NCBI GenBank assembly: GCA_016987375.1
Contig: PJRA01000272.1
Span: 1,284,349 to 1,348,348 of the forward strand
Length of the DNA: 64,000 bases
DNA from: Brachionus koreanus
Lineage: Eukaryota; Rotifera; Eurotatoria; Ploima; Brachionidae
Reading direction: 5' to 3'
Under the pieces are notes generated by a model. It was not told the DNA's origin and searched no databases. It saw only the letters and a program-made list of their open reading frames with translations. Below, piece after piece: positions 57,271 to 64,000 of the stretch. The translations under genes were made by a program, and so were the position numbers. The first letter of the stretch is position 1, and each line of letters begins with the position of its first letter.

Positions 57271-57342
57271 AGGTTCTACCGAGATTTGAACTCGGATCGC
57301 TGGATTCAAAGTCCAGAGTGCTAACCGTTACACCATAGAACC
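57271..57342 (-). tRNA. tRNA-Gln (anticodon UUG), second copy
   Basis: The sequence is identical to the copy at 56958 over the whole 72 nt, but on the opposite strand. Directly after it (toward lower coordinates) come tttctttttttaa, a Pol III terminator. The immediate 3' flank resembles that of the third copy. Confidence 0.96.
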
Positions 57343-57806
57343 ACTTACATCACAAAAATCAACTTAATGTAAAAAAATAGTGTTATTCTCTTATTCTATT
57401 AAAATTTTCGATATTTTTAAAAATTTTTTAATTCAGAGAAACACAGTTTAACATTTAAATAAGAATTTTAGATGCCAAAGTATTCTAGATAAGGTTTAAA
57501 GGCTTTTTTTAAAATTTATAATCGGTAGATTGTCAAAGACTTAACAATAAATCTAATGAAGCCGTCAAGCAAAGTGTTTGATCCAACAAATAGTTTTATG
57601 TTCCGTGAAAAAGCACTGTCAATATTAACTACTTTGGATTATGTATTGTGGGCTAGATAATTAAATATTTTGACATATTTTGACTTTTAACTCCCATTTA
57701 ATTCTAAAAATTAGTAATAGCAATCTTGATCAAAGACTGTCATATAAGGTTATAAAGATCTCATTAAATTGACAATACTTATTTGATCATTTAAATAAAA
57801 AAAGAA

Positions 57807-57878
57807 AGGTTCTACCGAGATTTGAACTCGGATCGCTGGATTCAAAGTCCAGAGTGCTAACCGTTACACCATAGAACC
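57807..57878 (-). tRNA. tRNA-Gln (anticodon UUG), third copy
   Basis: Identical to the other two. It shares short flanks with the second copy: aaaaaagaaa on the terminator side and acttat/acttac on the 5' side. This suggests that copies two and three arose by a local duplication of about 85 bp. The T-run for termination is tttctttttt. Confidence 0.96.
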
Positions 57879-58333
57879 ACTTATTCATCAAAAAAATATT
57901 AAAAAATCTCTTTTGTATTAAATTAATTCATATTTTTTTAAGTATATCCTCTTTTGACATTATTAATATATCTTTTTTATAAAAAAACTCTTTAATAAAA
58001 ATATAATGATTTTTAAGCCTTTTGAAAAATCTAAACTTAGTAAAATTCTAATTAAAAGGTTTCTCTTTGTGTTTTTCTTTTATTAAGATTAAAAATTGAC
58101 ATAAGTCAAAAAAAATGACAGTCCAAAGTGACCGTTCTGAATAACTAAAGACTATAGTTAAACAAAAAAATTATGATAATTAATTTAACTCTATTTTCAA
58201 TTCAATAAAATTTTTTTAATTTTATAATCTAACGATTTTCAAAATTCACACAATTCAAAGGGTTATTTGGACTTATTTAATCTCTAGGATGACTCAATTT
58301 TAAATTTTTTTATTAACGAAAATTTCATTTATC
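57879..58333. other. AT-rich intergenic region before NKAIN
   Basis: No gene seen. It probably contains the NKAIN promoter and the upstream region of the third tRNA copy. Confidence 0.35.
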
Positions 58334-59389
58334 ATGACCAAGAATTCAAATGAAAAATCATCTTTGCCCAGTCTACGAAAAGCATTTACCATAATTGTTC
58401 TATTAAATATAGTATGCTTTATTTTTAAAAATAAAACTTAAAAACAAAATTTATTTCCCTTAAATTTTCAAAGGTATTTTTGATAGAAAGAATGGTTTTT
58501 GATTTTTTTGGCTTTATGTTTAGTATGATTATTGCTGACTTTTTGTTCTTGATGTTTTTGTTAATTGGACTGTTTGGTGTATTTCAATATAGAGTTAACT
58601 ATGTCGTTTCAGTAAGAATTATGCAATTTTTTTGTTTTTTTTTTTTAATTTTTTTAACTAAATTCTGTAGTTAACTTTGACTAGCATGATTTGGATAGCT
58701 TGGAATATTTTCATTATATGTGTTTATCTTGACATTGGAAATTTAAATAGAGTAAATTATTTATTTTTAATTTGTCCTTATAAATACACAAATTTATTTT
58801 TAAGTATGATCCAGTATTCTTAAATTTAAATACAGGTAAAACCAGCTGGTGGTTGTCGTCAAGTTTTGGATGCAAGGTTGAAATTTTTAACGAATTAGAA
58901 AAATTACAAATACAAGAACAATTAGACTCTGCAAGAGCATTAGATGTCAAGAATACCAATTCGACTTTATTAAACGAAAATTTTATCTACAATCTGGTTT
59001 CATTTAATTCAGACTCAAAATACAAATATTTGAACAATTTCATATCATCGAATTGTTTGATTCCATTTTATTTGATAGAAATAATACATTCCTCAATTAT
59101 GATTTTGAAAGCTGTAATTCCGATAAAAAATAATTAAATTTAAAAAAACTAAATTTTCAATTTAGATTTTAATAATAATTTTTGGTTTATTAGTATCAAA
59201 TGCATTGAACGAGGAAGATGACTGTTGTAAGAACATAATTTAATCAAGAAAATTGATATTTATTATTTTTATTTAGTTGATTATATTGGCGGTTTTGACA
59301 CTACTCACATGTTGTCTCAAAATATAAATTTAGATCAAGGAACACTACCCAGAAGTGGACATATTAGACTTGAACCGTTATATGCGTAA
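58334..59389 (+). CDS. NKAIN: NKAIN, sodium/potassium-ATPase-interacting protein
   Basis: NKAINs are small four-helix membrane proteins of neurons that bind the Na,K-ATPase beta subunit. Exon 1 starts MTKNSNEKSSLPSLRKAFTI. Exon 2 gives ERMVFDFFGFMFSMIIADFL and GLFGVFQYRVNYV, matching the family's ERQIFDFLGYQWAPILANF...GIFGTVQYRSRY pattern. Exon 3 gives MIWIAWNIFIICVYLDIGNL. Then come KTSWW (family SWW motif), a long lumenal part and a last helix. The final exons give EEDDCFDYIGGFD and end RSGHIRLEPLYA, which is the diagnostic NKAIN tail. About seven short exons. Confidence 0.9.
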
Positions 59390-61114
59390 ATTTAAGAATT
59401 TTTATTTTCTCTATAAAAATGATTTATAAACAATTTTAGATCTAAATGAAAATTTTACTTGTGAATGTTTTAAAAATAAAAAAATAATAGAAATTTGGTA
59501 ATAAAAAAAATTCCCTAAAATGTATTTTATATAAATGTTGTCATTTAGGATTATTTGTTTATATAATTGTATATAATTGAATATTTGAATTTTAAAAATT
59601 TTAAAATAAAACTCTCTGAACCTCTGTATTTTCACTTATTTATTTTTTATATAATTTATTTTCAAATTATTAAATCAATCAAAAGTATAATTTCCTTTTT
59701 TTCATCTAAATTCTAAATAGTAACAGCCTTTTTTAGATGGAAACGATGTACGATCAAATTTAGAATAGAATAAAATCTCTATGGAAAAAAAATTCATGGA
59801 AATTCTTTCTTTGGCGCTTTAATTTTGTTTTTATGTGAAAATAAATTAAAGGAAATTTTTTTAATTAATAGTCAATCAAATTATTTTGGGTATTTTATAT
59901 TAAATTTTCGAATATAGAAACATAATTCGACATTTTAAAATTTTTTAATTCATTAGCTTCACTTTAAATTGAAGGAGGTTTATTTTAGATGAAATACGAT
60001 ATTTTCTCATCATTATTTTTTGCCAACACCCTCTTAAAACTTCTTTTATTTGTTTGTTATTTAATAAATTTAATCTTTTTTTTACAACTATTCGTTCACT
60101 CATATCTAAACTTAAAAATAGAATGACATTTTTTATTTTTTATACCAAATATTTTTATTTTCATAAAAAAAAAAGTAAATAAACTTTTTAGAACAAGGGT
60201 CGAAAAACTCCACCTGTCTTTGAGTACTAAAATTTTTAAGAAGAAATTAATTTTCTTTGAATAGAATAATAAGAAATATTTTCTTTTTTATAAAATTTAA
60301 ATTACTTTATTTTTGTGTTTAGTCTCATCATCTCCATAAACCCTGATCTAATCTGACACCAACTCTTATTTTCGTCACATTATTTTAGAGAGTCTAATCA
60401 TATCACAGATCGCAGTACTGAAATTTTAAAACTTATATCACATATGGTTTTTTCTATCTGGAAATATTAACTTGAGACATTAAATATGACCCCGCTTTTA
60501 GTTAAAGACTGTTTCAAGATTTTTAGTTCTGAATGAATTTGACAAAAAAAAAACATGTTATTTTTGAAAATATTTCAGATATCACCAACAATTCAACAAC
60601 CTTTATTAATTAAATAGAATTGATATACGGTGTTTCTTAAAAAATTTAAATTTAATTTATTTTAAGATTATTTTAAGCATTATCCATGCTAATTAATTTT
60701 TGATCGTTAAACTAGTTATAAACTAATTGTCAAAAATTTAAAAAACTAAATTAAATTTTTAGACTTTTTGATAATAAATAATAGATGTAAAGATTTTTTT
60801 CAAATTACTTCAATAACAAATTTATTAAAAGTTTTAAAATCTTAATTATTAGTTACAATTTTTATACATTTTGCTATTTTTGACAAATTACAAATTTTTG
60901 AATCCAGTCCTGAATCTTTTACATGCGCTAAGTTATACCAAATTTGAAAAAAAAGAATATAAAAACTCTTTAAAAAGCCATTTCAAATAATTAATCAAAA
61001 TTAAAGCAGACTCTAAATTTGGTTAAAAATAATATTCCTTTATTAAGAAAATATTTACATCATAAAAAAAAAGATAATTTAAACATACATGGTTATTAAA
61101 AATTTATCTTCAAT
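59390..61114. other. AT-rich intergenic region with a family B MITE
   Basis: About 1.7 kb between convergent genes. It contains a family B MITE copy at about 60019-60231. The rest is AT-rich without recognised genes. Confidence 0.4.
60019..60231. repeat. piggyBac-like MITE (family B, copy 4, degraded)
   Basis: The left side ttgccaacaccctcttaaaac...tttatttgtttgttatttaataaat matches the same stretch of the 15646 copy. The right side gggtcgaaaaactccacctg and tctttgagtactaa matches its right end. Both TTAA edges are lost or mutated. Confidence 0.5.
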
Positions 61115-61747
61115 TCAAACATAAATTGGATCAGAACACTTTAAATTGGAATATTCAAATAGTAGCCTTTCTTCTTGTTTTTGAGCAGACATAGTTAATT
61201 GCTTTAAATTTTCCATTATTTGACTTTGTGAGTATTTTTTCTTTAGGTTTTTTATAAGATTTTTAGATTTTGAGTCGTCGGTCGAAATCGAGTCATGGTA
61301 ATAGTTTGTTAACTTGGCCTGTTTTGTATCATTCAAACATTTATCATCATAAATTATCTCTTCGTAAATGTTTTCTACTCTATTTTTGACATCTCTACTG
61401 GTGTTGTCATAGTTTTCTGATTGAAGCAATTTTTTTCGGTATGATAGCCTATCATAAATATTTATCGCATGGCTCATTTCACTCGGTAAACAATCTTTAG
61501 CTTTAAAATCTTGCGACAATCCACTCAACATTAACGAATCGGAAGCGGATGAATAACCACTGACAGAAGACGAGCCAACAGAACACAATTCATATGAACT
61601 AAGACTCACATTTTGTTCGCTTAATGGCTTCAATGACAGTCTAAACCGCATATTTGATATTTGATCGCTTGAAATTTTCTCTAATAGACAAGCATCGTCA
61701 ATTGGCAAATCAATTTGCAATCTGATACACTTTTTTTCACCAGACAT
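61115..61747 (-). CDS. Unknown single-exon protein, Ser-rich with a C-terminal helical region
   Basis: An uninterrupted 210-codon frame starts MSGEKKCIRLQIDLPIDDAC. It has a Ser-rich middle (CSVGSSSVSGYSSASDSLML), an acidic tyrosine motif (NIYEEIIYDDK) and a Lys-rich helical C-terminus (LKKKYSQSQIMENLKQLTM). No signal peptide or transmembrane helix is present. The length, balanced composition and clean start/stop make it a likely gene. I do not recognise a family. It diverges from the ATM gene, with about 620 bp between start codons. Confidence 0.65.
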   Translation of the reverse strand: MSGEKKCIRLQIDLPIDDACLLEKISSDQISNMRFRLSLKPLSEQNVSLSSYELCSVGSSSVSGYSSASDSLMLSGLSQDFKAKDCLPSEMSHAINIYDRLSYRKKLLQSENYDNTSRDVKNRVENIYEEIIYDDKCLNDTKQAKLTNYYHDSISTDDSKSKNLIKNLKKKYSQSQIMENLKQLTMSAQKQEERLLFEYSNLKCSDPIYV

Positions 61748-62363
61748 TCTAAAATACTTAAATATTTAAATAAAATAAATAATTTCTGTAGTACTCTATG
61801 AGATCAATTTTTTATACTTTATTTAATTAGATAAATTAAAATTATTTCAAATTTTGCTGTCTCTTTATTTAGTTTACATTGACTTATATTAAAATTTGAA
61901 TGAGTTACTAGTCAGGAAGCAAAATTGCTTCCAATTAGTTATATCAACTAATTACAAGCTCTTTAATTGATAACATATCAGTCGAGCTTAATTACCCAAT
62001 TGAAAAAAGTTTTTTTTCGTTGCTGTTGCAATATAGAGTTCTTGAAAAAAAAATCAAGCTTATGTCTGATAATTTTTGCCAGTCTTAAAAAAATTTCTTC
62101 CTGTTTCTGAGAAGTGAGTTACAAGTTTTCATCTTACTTGTGAAATTGACACTTTGCTTCGGTTGAAATTTGCTTATCACATGAAAAAAAATTTCTAATC
62201 ATAACGTAATAGTGGCTATGCAGTTAAAAACATAATGCTTTTGAATTAGAAGATACAACTCTAAAAATAAGTTAGTAATGAATATCACATGACTTAAATG
62301 GTCGAGATTTAGAATGCTTTAAATAATTTCAAAATTAAAATTTAAAACTCAAACAAGTAAAAC
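61748..62363. promoter_or_regulatory. Divergent promoter region with two adjacent hairpins
   Basis: This region separates the unknown minus-strand gene and the ATM-like gene. Two perfect 8-bp-stem hairpins stand side by side: ggaagcaaaattgcttcc (61915-61932) and aattagttatatcaactaatt (61933-61953). The rest is AT-rich. Regulatory roles are inferred only from position. Confidence 0.4.
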
Positions 62364-64000
62364 ATGAATTTTGATACTAATTCAACTAGCTTGAACAGTC
62401 TTAGTCTAAATTCTTTTCGAAAATTTGAAGCAGCATGTCGCGCTCTAAAAACCGTCAGATTAATCACAGAAAAAAAGGTATTCTAAAAAATAATTCAATT
62501 AAAATATTAAATTGATTAGACAATATCAAAAATATTAAGAATTTGTTATCTGAAATTGGCGAATTTTTGAACGATTCTAAAATAATTCAAATTCTTGATT
62601 CCTTGACGAGTGGTCAGCTTAAAATTGAATACGACAAAGAAAATGTACCCCAATATTCTCAGTTTTCAAGTCAGCAAATATTTCTAGACTGGAACGTCTT
62701 ATTTGATGTAAATAAAAATTCGTTAAATCTCACTAAATATTTTCTTTTTGCCTAAATAAAAAATAAATTAAATGATTTTTGCCTTTAAAGCTGCTTCAAA
62801 ATTTTGTTCTTAATGAATTGAAGACAATAATGGATAAAAGTTTCACTTTTTCCCAGTCACAGCGAACCGCTTCGTCTCAAAATATAGATAACAAAATTTA
62901 TCAACTGAGAGCCGTATTAAATCTTGTTCTAAATCAGATAAACTCAAGTTAGGATATTTTTGTTTTTCAAGTACCGAAATTTAAATGTTTTTGCTTTTTT
63001 TTTCTAAAAGGGTCTCAAATTAATCTAGAACTATCAATTTTTTTGGATTTTTTCGACTCAATAGTTGACTTGAGCAATGATTTCACTATATTTCAAGCTA
63101 AGATATTAAACGATTTATCTAATTTTTTGTTAAATCAAATTTTAAATAATCCCACATATTGCCACCAAATAAAAAAACCTAAATGGATCGAGTTTTTGAA
63201 TTTTTTTACGAATAATTATTTGAATCATCTGTGCGGCAATACATCTATTGATCCAGTATGCTCAGTTAAGTGCTTAAGAAAACTATTGGCAAATGTCTTA
63301 CAATATGCAGGTCTAATTAATATGACAAAGGTTTTTTCGATTCTGAGCATTGCATTTATTGAAATTAAGTATGATTTTTTTATTTAACTTTTGCAAAATA
63401 TTTTTCTATTTTAACAAAGAAAAGATTCAAACAATGAGATCATTGAAAACTTGATAGGATGTGCCTATGAGCTTAGCAACAATTTTCAAAATGATTGTTT
63501 ATTTGAAGTGAAAAAATTTGGAGAAGAAATAAGTACAAAATTGTTAGATTTATGTGACTCTAGAATTGGATGCGTCAACTCAAAAGTAAAACAATAATGA
63601 ATATTTGATTTTTTGTATTAAATTTTTTTAAGGAATTATTGATAAAATTTTTAGTTCTTCAAATCAATCTTCATAAAAATAGTGAAAAAAATGATTTAAT
63701 GAATAATGCTTCATGGATAGTAATCAAAATGAAAAAAAATCTTTGCTTATTTTTCTAATTATTTATAAATATTCAAGAAAATGATAAAATCAAGCTACGA
63801 ATGGAGTCAAGACGAAATTCATAACGTAATTCATCAGAAATTAATCAACGTAAAGTAAAAGATATTTAATTTTTTTTTAAATTTTCAAAAAACGTAGCCC
63901 AGATGATTATTAATAATAATTTCTAATTTAATTATGCTTAGTTAAATACTTTTTCTGAAAATTAATTATTTTTTTTTTAAAATTAAAAACAAGATGCTAA
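62364..64000 (+). CDS. ATM: ATM-like kinase, N-terminal part (continues past the window)
   Basis: ATM is a large PI3K-like kinase that signals DNA double-strand breaks; its N-terminus is a helical solenoid with the TAN motif. Exon 1 starts MNFDTNSTSLNSLSLNSFRK and continues EACCRALKTVRLITEKK. This parallels the LxxCCRxLxxDRATERKK start of ATM (the TAN region). The next exons give FLDWNVLFD (human NWDAVF), LRAVLNLVLNQINS, HQIKKPKWIEFLNFFTNNYL (human WLELFSVYFRLYL), and KELLIKFLVLQINLHKNSEK (human ELFQLQIYIHHPK), then YEWSQDEIHNVIHQKL. The order agrees. Only about 400 residues are in the window and the kinase domain is not, so the call rests on these weak but collinear matches. Confidence 0.7.

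Noticed and set aside
1..64000. CRISPR arrays, operons or prokaryotic gene clusters
   Set aside because: Repeats are dispersed or inverted, not regularly spaced, and all recognised genes are intron-bearing animal genes.

Overview
This window looks like nuclear DNA from a small-genome invertebrate animal. It is very AT-rich, genes lie on both strands about every 4-6 kb, and most introns are about 50-100 nt with GT...AG ends. Animal-only families are present: an otoferlin-type ferlin, NKAIN, synaptogyrin, a Ly6/quiver-like protein, a melatonin-receptor-like GPCR pair, and ATM. A monogonont rotifer such as Brachionus would fit the base composition and gene structure, but the sequence alone does not prove it. 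Identifications come from reading translated exons and recalling family motifs; no search was run.

Layout. 0.7-2.3 kb: a GRASP55/65 Golgi stacking protein (+). 2.6-7.2 kb: LINE remnants and a MITE around a three-exon Ly6/quiver-like GPI protein (-, 4.4-5.0). 7.2-12.4 kb: a multi-exon type II membrane protein with a Lys-rich cytoplasmic part, Cys-rich EB/EGF-like modules and a chitin-binding-like end (-). 12.7-13.5 kb: synaptogyrin (-). 16.5-17.3 kb: a CYB561D2-type cytochrome b561 (+). 17.8-18.1 kb: ribosomal protein S21 (-), head-to-head with NPRL2 (+, 18.4-21.8), which carries a 1.15 kb inverted-repeat transposon in one intron. 23.7-37.5 kb: a ferlin closest to otoferlin (+), with introns full of mariner, piggyBac-like and other small elements. 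37.9-40.0 and 45.8-47.0 kb: two paralogous melatonin-receptor-like GPCRs (-) that share a 499-bp, almost identical tract. They flank a transposase-like pseudogene and a cationic amino acid transporter (+, 43.1-45.6). 47.4-48.2 kb: an unknown gene (-). 48.4-52.5 kb: orphan exons and a decayed LINE split by a 511-bp foldback element. 52.7-55.5 kb: a LENG8-like SAC3/GANP-domain protein (-). 57.0-57.9 kb: three identical tRNA-Gln(UUG) genes. 58.3-59.4 kb: NKAIN (+). 61.1-61.7 kb: an unknown single-exon gene (-). 62.4 kb to the end: the start of an ATM-like kinase gene (+), cut by the window edge.

The genes do not form a pathway. Several have membrane-trafficking or neuronal roles (ferlin, synaptogyrin, GRASP, NKAIN, GPCRs), but nothing here shows that they act together. 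The most informative patterns are structural: layered mobile elements with readable target-site duplications, a sharp gene-conversion tract between the GPCR copies, loss of acidic calcium-loop residues in one ferlin C2 domain, and an EB-module gene built from interchangeable phase-1 exons with a possible alternative 3' end.
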